From Bacteroidota bacterium (GTDB taxonomy: Bacteria; Bacteroidota; Bacteroidia; Flavobacteriales; Weeksellaceae), in the NCBI GenBank assembly GCA_023393915.1, contig JAEXBS010000006.1:124001-188000 (forward strand): a stretch of 64,000 nucleotides of DNA, given 5' to 3'. Both the position numbers and the translations under genes were made by a program. This document shows, one piece after another, positions 17,048 to 25,902 of the stretch. Within the stretch, counting starts at the first letter, position 1; every line of letters begins with the position of its first letter. The notes under the pieces are model-generated. The model was not told the DNA's origin. It made no database searches and saw nothing but the letters and a program-made list of their open reading frames with translations.

Positions 17048-18169
17048 ATGAAAAAAAGCTTTAGTTTAATATTTCTGATTTTTCTTAGCCTCTTTAGTGC
17101 TCAAGAAAAGGTAGAAAAGCCTCAGTCCCATAGTCTTGAGGATCCAAAATCGTGGTCTATGGTGATTCTTCCCGATACACAAAACTACGCGAAATGGAAC
17201 CGAAATCAACCCATCTTTGATCTAATGACTCGATGGATTGAAGATCATGTGGAAGAGCTGAATATCAAAATGGTGCTTCATGTTGGAGATATTGTGGAAC
17301 ACAACAATATTCTCAACCAAGGATACGATGGAGATCAAAGTGCTCAGAAGCAGTGGGAAGCCATGCAGACGAGTTTAGGTAGACTTAATGGTCTTGTACC
17401 CTATATAACAGCAACAGGGAACCACGATATGAGTATCAACGAAAAAGGTGAAAGACGCTCTAGAGTAGATGAGTTTTTCCCCATTGATTTTAATTCGCTC
17501 AACAAGAAGGCTCTTAGAATGAACCTTTACAACGAACAAGGAGATCCTTCTTTAGAGAATGCGGCTTATGAGCTGAAGGATTTGAATGGAGTAGACTACT
17601 TATTTCTTTGTTTAGAATATGCACCGAAAGATGAGACGCTGGAGTGGGCAAAAAAAGTAGTGGATTTGCCAGAGTACAATAACCACCGAGTAATTGTTTT
17701 AACCCACGCTTATCTTAATGCGAAAAGCGAAAGAACTTCAGGCGAAGTAAAATGGTTTCAGTATGCTCCCTTTGTAGTGAATAACGTACCGCAGAAGAAT
17801 CCTACTATGAGGCTTCCTCGTTCCAATAATGGAGAGCAGATTTTTCAAAAGTTGATCCAGCCTTCTTCAAACATTGAAATGGTCTTTAGTGGTCATATTA
17901 GCGGAGAAGGATTTAAGCTGGATAAGAACAGTGAAAACAAAATCGTATCTCAAATGCTCTTTGATCAACAAAGTGTAGGAGGAGGGCATAGAAACGGAAA
18001 CGGAGGAGACGGATGGCTTAGAATCCTAGAGTTTCATCCGGACAATCAGACCGTCACTGTAAAAACATTTTCGCCACTTTTCTGGATTTCTCCTTCCACA
18101 AGAGAGAAAGCCTATAGAAAAGAAGCGAAAGATGAATTTCAATTTAAATTAAGTAAACCCAAACCCTAA
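17048..18169 (+). CDS. Secreted calcineurin-like metallophosphoesterase
   Basis: A 373-residue protein with a signal peptide (about residues 1-19, ending FSAQ). The metallophosphoesterase motifs appear in order: LPDTQNY (metal Asp), HVGDIVEH, TGNHD, VLTHAYLN and FSGHISGEG. Metal-dependent hydrolysis of phosphomono- or diesters in the periplasm or at the surface is the family function. It lies 101 bp after susD in the same direction, so it may remove phosphate decorations from the imported glycan. A strong terminator follows. Confidence 0.9.
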   Translation: MKKSFSLIFLIFLSLFSAQEKVEKPQSHSLEDPKSWSMVILPDTQNYAKWNRNQPIFDLMTRWIEDHVEELNIKMVLHVGDIVEHNNILNQGYDGDQSAQKQWEAMQTSLGRLNGLVPYITATGNHDMSINEKGERRSRVDEFFPIDFNSLNKKALRMNLYNEQGDPSLENAAYELKDLNGVDYLFLCLEYAPKDETLEWAKKVVDLPEYNNHRVIVLTHAYLNAKSERTSGEVKWFQYAPFVVNNVPQKNPTMRLPRSNNGEQIFQKLIQPSSNIEMVFSGHISGEGFKLDKNSENKIVSQMLFDQQSVGGGHRNGNGGDGWLRILEFHPDNQTVTVKTFSPLFWISPSTREKAYRKEAKDEFQFKLSKPKP

Positions 18170-18198
18170 ATTTTCACATAGATTTGGTTTTTTTTGAG

Positions 18199-18230
18199 AA
18201 AGGTGTCTAGATTAGGCACCTTTTTTATTT
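18199..18230 (+). terminator. Rho-independent terminator after the phosphoesterase gene
   Basis: AAAGGTG (18199-18205) pairs with CACCTTT (18217-18223), extended by two inner pairs, with a T-rich tail to 18230. It ends the sus-like operon. Confidence 0.8.
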
Positions 18231-18571
18231 TAGAAATAATTATATGTTTATAGGAGGCGAGGGTTTGTGTAGCATGTTTACATAAAAGTGGAGTTAAATT
18301 ATAATGTAGTTGCTTTTCACGTAAGAAAAATGATAGCGTTTTAGTTGACTTTGAGATATTTCTTTATGAGTCTATTATTAAGCTTTTTATTGATAATATT
18401 ACTGCAATACAATTAATAATTTGCAATAACTTTAATAGTTTCAAACTTAATTTAAATGAAGAAATCAATCCGTTTAGTTTAAGGTTTTCAACCTATATTT
18501 GATTTAGATTATTCGGAGTAAGCGTTGTTTATTTTCTCCTCTTGACTGTGGTGTTGTAATAGGGTATACAA
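18231..18571. other. AT-rich gap between convergent genes
   Basis: About 340 bp very rich in A and T between the sus operon terminator and the 3' end of a minus-strand gene. No gene, repeat or RNA was recognised. It probably marks the insertion edge of the foreign minus-strand gene. Confidence 0.4.
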
Positions 18572-20257
18572 TTAGGTTCTTATTAAATGTGAAAATTTAT
18601 CAACAAAGAGGTTTCTGTCAAACATATCAATAGAAAACCTGCTACTAAAAGGTGCTAGTTTTTTACTAATCTTGCTTGTACTTGTACGAGTTAGGTCTAG
18701 GTTAGTTTTGCCATATCCTTTTGCTGGTTTTTTCATTTTATTAATATGGTCATCTAATCGGTCTCTGAAATTCCTATCTTTCGATTTTAGATACTCCGAA
18801 TAAAAAATTAGTGTATCAATATCTGCTAGAATAAAATCCTTAACGAATAAATTGTTGCGCACTTCTGGCAATTCTTCTCTCAGCCATTTATTCATAATAT
18901 AATTGATACCAGGGATTTCTAATAGTCTGTCAGATAATAGTAAAATAGGATAAACAGTATGCTTCTTAGAATGGTTGATTTTTCCATCAAAAGCAAAACT
19001 TTTATCAGAAATAGCTTTAATATGATTAATTAGCTGGCCAATTCCTACTGGTTTACTATTTTTTGAATTGCACAAAAATTTGTTTTTTAGTTCATCTCTG
19101 ATTTCTACATAATTTCCAGATGTTTTGATTTCCTTATTAATTAGAACATCTTTATATTCAAAAACGAAAATATTACTGTTATTTCTTATATAATAATCGG
19201 GCTTATTATCATCTTTCGAAACATCATCAAGTTTGATAAAATATTGTTTTGCAAAAATATAATCTAAGAGTCTTGTCATCAGAAATTCTTCAGCAAATAT
19301 TTTGTTATAAAAACTAAAAAAACTTCTGTCATTTTGATCTAGTCCGTTCTCTTGTTCATAACTTTTTTTCAGTATAAACTTAACACTTTTCGTGAATTTG
19401 TCAAGAACAAAGAAGGGCTCAATTATTGAGTATGTGGATTCATCAAGTTGAAATAATGGATGATTACGAACTTGTAAAAAATCAATTTCGGCTATTATTT
19501 CATTTGAAGTTAGTGATTGTAAAAAGTCTATTAATTCTCCATCTTCTATTTTTAATATAGATGTGTTGGCTTGATTGCAACGCACAACTTGAAGCAATAA
19601 GAAATCTACGTGATATGATAGTTTTTCCAATGACTTCTGATTAAAATAATTACATAAATCATTAATCAAATAGGTATATTCAACATTTGTTTTTAGGAAA
19701 TTTAAAAGCTCATTAAATTTGTAAGATGTAACATACGCTAACTTTAAAAGCTCGATATCTATTTCAGAAAACAGTCCGAGATCAGCGGTACCTAACTTCA
19801 ATGCGATAGAAATCTCTGCAATTTTCTCAACTCCGTCTTTGGTATCACTAGCATTCAAACCATCCTCTTTTTTAATTTTTTCATTAATAACCAAGAATGC
19901 TTTAAACAAATTTAATTCTTCTTCATCTGGATCGGTCTCAACAGTATTTTCATTGATAAGAGCTTCTCTATTGGATAGAATCATTTCGCTAAGAAATATC
20001 GAAGCTTCACGTGACCAAACGGAAATTTTTCCCTCGAACTTGGTATAATGAATATATCCTAAAACTAATTGATTAATTTCTTTTTGTTTAGCAGGATTCG
20101 AGAAAAAAGTATCATAGTTCAATCGATTATTATTATCAGCAAAACCTATTATATTTATAATAGTTTCCTTGGATAATCGTTTTAGATATTCTAGTAATTC
20201 TTCCTTTTCAGTACTTTTATAAATGTGATTAAATTCCAATCTTAAAACTACTTCCAT
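18572..20257 (-). CDS. Hypothetical protein with PD-(D/E)XK nuclease motif
   Basis: A 561-residue protein with no family I can name. Residues 354-369 carry a PD-(D/E)XK active-site pattern: PD at 353-354, twelve residues, then E367-Y-K369 in VFEYKD, with hydrophobic strands on both sides. The first 330 residues are helical and may recognise a target. It is a single AT-rich minus-strand gene between a glycan locus and rfbA, where solitary defence genes are often found. A nuclease role is inferred from the motif; it could also be a DUF-type restriction or anti-plasmid effector. Confidence 0.65.
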   Translation of the reverse strand: MEVVLRLEFNHIYKSTEKEELLEYLKRLSKETIINIIGFADNNNRLNYDTFFSNPAKQKEINQLVLGYIHYTKFEGKISVWSREASIFLSEMILSNREALINENTVETDPDEEELNLFKAFLVINEKIKKEDGLNASDTKDGVEKIAEISIALKLGTADLGLFSEIDIELLKLAYVTSYKFNELLNFLKTNVEYTYLINDLCNYFNQKSLEKLSYHVDFLLLQVVRCNQANTSILKIEDGELIDFLQSLTSNEIIAEIDFLQVRNHPLFQLDESTYSIIEPFFVLDKFTKSVKFILKKSYEQENGLDQNDRSFFSFYNKIFAEEFLMTRLLDYIFAKQYFIKLDDVSKDDNKPDYYIRNNSNIFVFEYKDVLINKEIKTSGNYVEIRDELKNKFLCNSKNSKPVGIGQLINHIKAISDKSFAFDGKINHSKKHTVYPILLLSDRLLEIPGINYIMNKWLREELPEVRNNLFVKDFILADIDTLIFYSEYLKSKDRNFRDRLDDHINKMKKPAKGYGKTNLDLTRTSTSKISKKLAPFSSRFSIDMFDRNLFVDKFSHLIRT

Positions 20258-20493
20258 ATTAATTTTGAAATTGGATAAATATAGAGAATTAAGTTAGACC
20301 TTTCTATACTTTGATGCCGAACGGAGATATATATCATATGATCTATAATTAGCATATGGTTTAAATTTAAGATCCCCGAAAAAGTGTACTGTTTTTAGGG
20401 AAGAGGTTAAACTATCTGACAGAAAAAACCTAATTTTACTTTTCCTCAGTCTTTTTGATTAAAAGGCAGAGTAAACATAAGTATTCAAAACTC

Positions 20494-21351
20494 ATGAAAG
20501 GAATCATTCTCGCAGGGGGCTCTGGAACCCGTCTTTATCCTCTTACTATTGCGGTAAGTAAACAGCTAATGCCTGTTTACGATAAACCCATGATTTATTA
20601 CCCTCTTTCTGCTTTACTTATGGCAGGGATTCGAGAGATTTTAATCATTACCACCCCTGACGATCAGTCTTCTTTTAAAAAGCTTTTAGGAGATGGAAGT
20701 CAGATTGGATGTCGCTTCGAATATGTGGTTCAACCTTCTCCGGACGGTTTAGCCCAGGCATTTATATTAGGAGAAGAATTTATTGGTGAAGATTCTGTAG
20801 CCTTAGTACTAGGAGATAATATTTTCTATGGTTCTGGTTTAGCAGAACTATTAGAAAGCAAAACAAATATTAAAGGAGGATGCGTATTTGCATATTCAGT
20901 TCAAGACCCAGAACGTTATGGTGTGGTTGAATTTGATAAGGATTTTAAAGCACTTTCTATTGAAGAGAAGCCTGAAAATCCTAAATCCAATTACGCAATC
21001 CCTGGAATTTACTTTTATGACAATTCAGTAGTTCAGTATGCAAAGCAGCTCAAACCATCAAAAAGGGGAGAACTGGAGATCACAGATATCAATAAAATAT
21101 ACTTAGAAAAAGGGGAACTTGAAGTAGGAGTCATGACCAGGGGAACCGCTTGGCTCGATACAGGGACTTTTGAGTCTCTACATGAAGCCTCAGAATTTGT
21201 CAAAGTGCTTGAAAAAAGACAAGGTTTTAAAATTTCTTGTATTGAAGAAATCGCCTTTAGAAAAGAGTTCATTGATAAAGATCAGCTCCTTATCGCGGTA
21301 GAGAAATACGGAAAAAGTGGGTACGGCGCTTATTTAAGAAGCCTGCTTTAA
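20494..21351 (+). CDS. rfbA: Glucose-1-phosphate thymidylyltransferase
   Basis: A 285-residue nucleotidyltransferase making dTDP-glucose, the first step of dTDP-L-rhamnose synthesis. The start is ATG 20494 because the family begins MKGIILAGGSGTRLYPLT; an upstream in-frame TTG at 20455 would add 13 unlikely residues. Other marks are the LVLGDNIFYG block, VEFD and EEKPENPKSNYAIPGIYFYD, and WLDTGTFESLHEAS. It lies 16 kb from rfbB/rfbC. The last ~387 bp are repeated in degenerate form at 23748-24134. Confidence 0.97.
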   Translation: MKGIILAGGSGTRLYPLTIAVSKQLMPVYDKPMIYYPLSALLMAGIREILIITTPDDQSSFKKLLGDGSQIGCRFEYVVQPSPDGLAQAFILGEEFIGEDSVALVLGDNIFYGSGLAELLESKTNIKGGCVFAYSVQDPERYGVVEFDKDFKALSIEEKPENPKSNYAIPGIYFYDNSVVQYAKQLKPSKRGELEITDINKIYLEKGELEVGVMTRGTAWLDTGTFESLHEASEFVKVLEKRQGFKISCIEEIAFRKEFIDKDQLLIAVEKYGKSGYGAYLRSLL

Positions 21352-21394
21352 AAATGTCAGTAAAAGAAGGAAGATTTCAGTTATAACAACTTGA

Positions 21395-23725
21395 AATGTT
21401 CCTTTATTCAATTATAAATTACCTAAAACCCCTAGTAGTATCCGAAAACTTCTATTCATTCTTGCTGTCTTTTTTTCTTTTTCTTTACATGCCCAAGGAG
21501 TCCAAGTAATCACTGAAAAAGATCCCGTGGATTGGGTGAATCCTCTAATGCGAACGGATTCTAATTATGAAGTAAGCAACGGAAATGTTTACCCTGCTAT
21601 TTCTAGACCTTGGGGAATGAACTTCTGGATGCCTCAAACGGGTAAAATGGGAGATGGATGGGCGTATACTTATAGCGCTACAAAGATCAAAGGATTTAAG
21701 TAAACCCACCAGCCATCTCCTTGGATGAACGACTACGGTCAGTTTTCCATTATGCCCATTACAGGAGCAATTAAATTCAAAGAGGAAGAAAGACAAAGTT
21801 GGTTTTCTCATAAATCTGAAACTGCTACTCCATACTACTACAAAGTTTACCTAGCCGATTACAATATGACCACGGAGTTTACTCCGACCGATAGAGCGGC
21901 CGTTTTTCGGTTTTCGTTTACTAAAGGAGATAAAGCTCATTTGGTCATTGATGCATTTGATAAAGGGTCTTATGTAAAAGTAATTCAAGAAGAGAACAAA
22001 GTCATTGGCTACACCACACGAAACAGTAAAGGAGTGCCTGACAATTTCAAGAACTTCTTTGTAATCACTTTTGATCAGCCTATTTCAGCAGTATATACCT
22101 TTGATGAAGACAAGCTTGGAGAAGCTGTAGAAATGACTTCCAATCATGCCGGAGCCGTAATTAGTTTTGAAACTTCGAACGAGGAAGTGATTGAAGCAAG
22201 AGTTGCTTACTCGTTTATTAGCTTTGAGCAAGCGGAAAGAAACTTAAATGAAACCAAAGGAAGGAGCTTTGAACAGGTGAGATCTGCGGGTAGGGAGATT
22301 TGGAATGAGGAGCTCTCTAAGATTAAAGTAGGTGGGGGCACATACGATCAAACCGCTACTTTTTACAGTTGTCTTTACCGTTCGCTTCTTTTCCAAAGAA
22401 AGTTTTTTGAGTTTGATGATAACGGAAAGGTGGTTCATTACAGTCCTTACAATGGAAAAGTACTTCCAGGCTATATGTTTACGGATACGGGATTCTGGGA
22501 TACCTTTAGGGCCCTGTTTCCTTTCTTAAACTTAATGTATCCAGAACTGAATTCTCAAATTCAAGAAGGACTCGCCAATGCTTATAAGGAAAGTGGCTGG
22601 CTTCCAGAATGGGCTAGTCCTGGACTCCGAAACATTATGGTGGGTAATAACTCTGCATCAGTAGTATCAGAAGCTTTTTTAAAGATAGGAGATACACATA
22701 AGTATGATATAGCTACACTCTACGAAGCTTTAATCCACGGGGCAAATAATGCAGGTCCTATGAAAGCCGTAGGTAGAGCAGGAGTTGAACAATATAATTC
22801 ACTAGGGTATGTGGCGCATGATGTAACAGACCAAAGTGCAGCACGAACGCTAGAATACGCTTATGACGATTTTGCGATTTATAAGCTCGCTCAGAAATTG
22901 GGAAAACCAAAAGAAGTTCAGAATTTATATAAAAATCGTAGTCTCAATTATAAAAACCTTTATGATCATAGTACCGGTCTTATGCGTCCTAAAAACAAAG
23001 ACGGATCATTCAAGACACCTTTTGATCCTTTGGTCTGGTTTGAAGGATTTACCGAAGGAAACAGTTGGCATTATACGTGGAGCGTATTCCATGATACTGC
23101 GGGTCTAATTGATCTGATGGGAGGAAGGGAGAATTTCAATAAGAAATTAGACTCGGTATTTTCTCAATCCCCTTCTTTTGGTAAGAACTACGCAGGACGA
23201 GTGATCCACGAAATGCGAGAAATGCAGGTAGCTCATATGGGGCAATATGCTCATGGTAACCAGCCTATTCAGCACATGATTTATTTATACAATCATGGGG
23301 CAGAGCCTTGGAAAACGCAGTATTGGGTAAGAGAGACCATGGAAAGAATGTACAATCCCCATCCCGATGGGTACTGTGGAGATGAAGATAACGGACAAAC
23401 CTCTGCTTGGTATGTGTTTTCAGCTATGGGCTTCTATCCGGTTACTCCTGCAAGTGACGAATTTACTTTGGGAGCGCCCTTGTTTAAAGAGATGACTCTT
23501 AGTTTAGAGAATGGAAACAAGATCGAAATTAAAGCACCAAAGAACAGTAATGAAAACCGGTATGTAAAAAGTTTAAAAGTAAACGGGAAACCTTATTCAA
23601 AATTATACCTTAGTTTAAGTGAGCTGATGAAAGGAGCTAAGCTTGAGTTCACTATGGATTCTAAACCGAATACTTCAAGAAAGATTTCCAAATCGGATTT
23701 ACCTTACTCGCTATCTAATGAATAA
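21395..23725 (+). pseudogene. GH92 alpha-mannosidase, broken (no start, one nonsense codon)
   Basis: One frame is open from 21395 to the stop at 23725 except for TAA at 21701-21703. Before it lie a signal-peptide-like segment (KLLFILAVFFSFSLHAQ) and the mature N-terminus DPVDWVNPLMRTDSNYEVSNGN; after it the fold resumes at once with THQPSPWMNDYGQFSIMP. Intact family members have Gln where the stop is, so a CAA-to-TAA change is likely. No ATG precedes the signal segment. The remaining 666 codons keep GH92 features such as GDEDNGQTSAWYVFSAMGFYPV. An internal ATG at 21725 could give a protein lacking signal and part of the N-domain. The enzyme would trim alpha-mannosides. Confidence 0.9.
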
Positions 23726-23747
23726 TAGGGAATTCATCTTAGTGTAT

Positions 23748-24134
23748 AGGATTGAGAATCCTAATTACAATTACATAGTGCCCCGAGATTACTTTTATGG
23801 CAGTTCAGTAGTATAGTATGCATGCAGCTCAAACCTTCGAAAAGGGGAGAATTAGAAATTATAGATATCAATAAATTATACCTAGAAAAAAGGAGAACTG
23901 GAAGTAGGAGTTATGACCAGGGGGACAGCATGGCTTGATACCGGAACTTTTGAATCATTGCACGAAGCCTCTGAATTTGTAAAGGTCCTTGAAAAAAGGC
24001 AAGGTTTTAAAATCTCTTGTATTGAAGAGATTGCGTATTCAAAGGGGTTTATTGATAAGGAACAGTTACTCTTAGCTGCCGAGAAGTACGGTAAGAGTGG
24101 ATATGGGGAGTATTTACGCAATTTACTTTTATAA
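23748..24134 (+). pseudogene. Degenerate copy of the rfbA 3' end
   Basis: About 387 bp align with rfbA 20968-21351. The last 220 bp are well kept (encoding GTAWLDTGTFESLHEASEFV), while the first part has stops and a one-base insertion in the A-run near 23887. Intact rfbA and this copy bracket the broken GH92 gene. Confidence 0.93.
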
Positions 24135-24308
24135 TATCTCGGGTATTTCTTACCTAAGTGGTTGGTTTCCATTCTGATTGACGGAATTAATTAATTATTT
24201 CATATATGTTAAATTTTTGTTAAATTGGTCTTGTTTGTAAAGAGGGATAAGATTTTTTCTTGAATCACTTTTACTAAAATATAGATAGGTTAATTTATCA
24301 TAAAAACA

Positions 24309-25556
24309 GTGTTGAATAATTCGGTTGATAAGCAGAAGCTGGCGAAAGAACATCTAAAATCTTTGGTAAGAAGTAAATTCTCCAAACCTCTAGATTCAAA
24401 TAAAAGTTTTGAAGAATTATCTGAAATCACTAAACTTAGTTACCAAACGCTTCGGCGAATTTTCGGTAAAATAGAAAGCGATCGTAAGACCTACGAATCA
24501 TCTTTATCACTCCTTTCTAATTTTGTTGGTTTTCAAGATTGGCAAGCTTTTTTGACTGATTTCAGTAATGGTAAAAAGTCAAATGATTTAGCTCAGCTGC
24601 AAATTGATTTTATGGAAGTTTTCTTTTCAAATGGAGAGAAATATAATACCGATTATTTTCAAAAAACTTCTACTGTAGAAACTTTAAATGATTACGCCAA
24701 GATCATTTACGCAAGTAGAGAAAACTTTGAATACTTCTATACTAGATATAAAGAAAACAATTGGGCGGCAGATTATATTTTAGCATGGATTCCAAATTAT
24801 AATTTTTTTGGTCAACAGTGGTTTAGAGCCATTCTAATTGATAAAATAAAAAGAACTACTATTTCACATGTGAAATTATCCCAAACTAACTTTTTGTGTC
24901 TTGGTGCTTTTTTAACATGCAATGATAATGAATTTGATATATTCTATAAGGATTTAAAGTTATTATATGAAACTGCAAAGGCGCAGTTTGGTTATTTGCC
25001 CTATCATGAAATGCGCTATGCGACTGTTTGTTTAATGGCTCATGACAGTGATCAAGAGAGGATAGTATATCAATATTTAAAAGAATTCAACAAACAGAAT
25101 TTGACTGCTTATCAGCGGCAGGAGCTTTTAGTATTTTTTTCTAATACCTTGTTTTGGTTAGGTATTCATGATTCTGGATATAGTTTGATCAACAAATCAA
25201 ATTTCAATATAACAGAACTACTGAAACCTAGTGATATGGAAAGTCTTCATTACTACGGAATGAATAATGTTTTTTTTAAATTAACTGCTTCTCTTACCTT
25301 CCTTGCAAATGGGAATAGAAATATTGAAAAATTTGAAATAGGACCTTCAGATTTTTCGCATCCTTCTACTTTACTCTACAGTGACTATACTCATCTTCTA
25401 AACATTACACAATCAATACTTCTTTCAACTACTGTTTCTCAGAAAAAGAAATTATTTGATGAATTAGTTATAATTGTTAATAAGACAAATTATCATCAGA
25501 TATACAAAGTACTGAAAGGTATTGATTCTACTTTCTCAACTTATTCTTTAACGTGA
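24309..25556 (+). CDS. Hypothetical protein with N-terminal HTH
   Basis: A 415-residue protein starting at GTG 24309 (a TTG follows directly). Residues 30-60 look like a helix-turn-helix (FEELSEITKLSYQTLRRIFGK), followed by a conserved-looking SLLSNFVGFQDWQAF segment; the remaining 320 residues are helical and may form TPR-like repeats. Such proteins in Bacteroidota are usually uncharacterised. It lies 346 bp upstream of an Ig-repeat lipoprotein gene in the same direction and could regulate it; this is inference. Confidence 0.65.
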   Translation: MLNNSVDKQKLAKEHLKSLVRSKFSKPLDSNKSFEELSEITKLSYQTLRRIFGKIESDRKTYESSLSLLSNFVGFQDWQAFLTDFSNGKKSNDLAQLQIDFMEVFFSNGEKYNTDYFQKTSTVETLNDYAKIIYASRENFEYFYTRYKENNWAADYILAWIPNYNFFGQQWFRAILIDKIKRTTISHVKLSQTNFLCLGAFLTCNDNEFDIFYKDLKLLYETAKAQFGYLPYHEMRYATVCLMAHDSDQERIVYQYLKEFNKQNLTAYQRQELLVFFSNTLFWLGIHDSGYSLINKSNFNITELLKPSDMESLHYYGMNNVFFKLTASLTFLANGNRNIEKFEIGPSDFSHPSTLLYSDYTHLLNITQSILLSTTVSQKKKLFDELVIIVNKTNYHQIYKVLKGIDSTFSTYSLT

Positions 25557-25902
25557 CCCAACTAAAGTTGGACTAACTTGGACTTTTAACAAAATGTTAA
25601 CATTAGTTACTTTCGTAACGAATTAAAAGTGTTAAATCAAAAGTCATCTAATCTCTTGTCGCTTGAGCATTACTGAGAAATTAGTACTCTAATCTAGTTC
25701 TATTTGTTCAGTTAAATTTATAAGAACAAGTAATGAAAATGCTCTCATAAGAGGATTGGGATGACGTGAAAGGATCTAGTCACAGCATTTTATTTGCAAA
25801 CGTGGGTCAATTGAGAAAGATCTATACTGAACTTTTTCTTTTAGCTTCTATTTGCAAGTTGATTAAGAAAAAAAATCAATTAAAAACTATAAACATTTAA
25901 CT
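25557..25902 (+). other. Intergenic region with a short palindrome
   Basis: 346 bp without a gene. At its left edge CCAACT and AGTTGG (25558-25571, 2-nt spacer) form a 14-bp palindrome just after the HTH gene stop. The rest is AT-rich and probably contains the promoter and long leader of the Ig-repeat gene, but no element could be fixed. Confidence 0.4.

Noticed and set aside
20455..20493. TTG start giving a longer RfbA
   Set aside because: The conserved family N-terminus begins exactly at ATG 20494.
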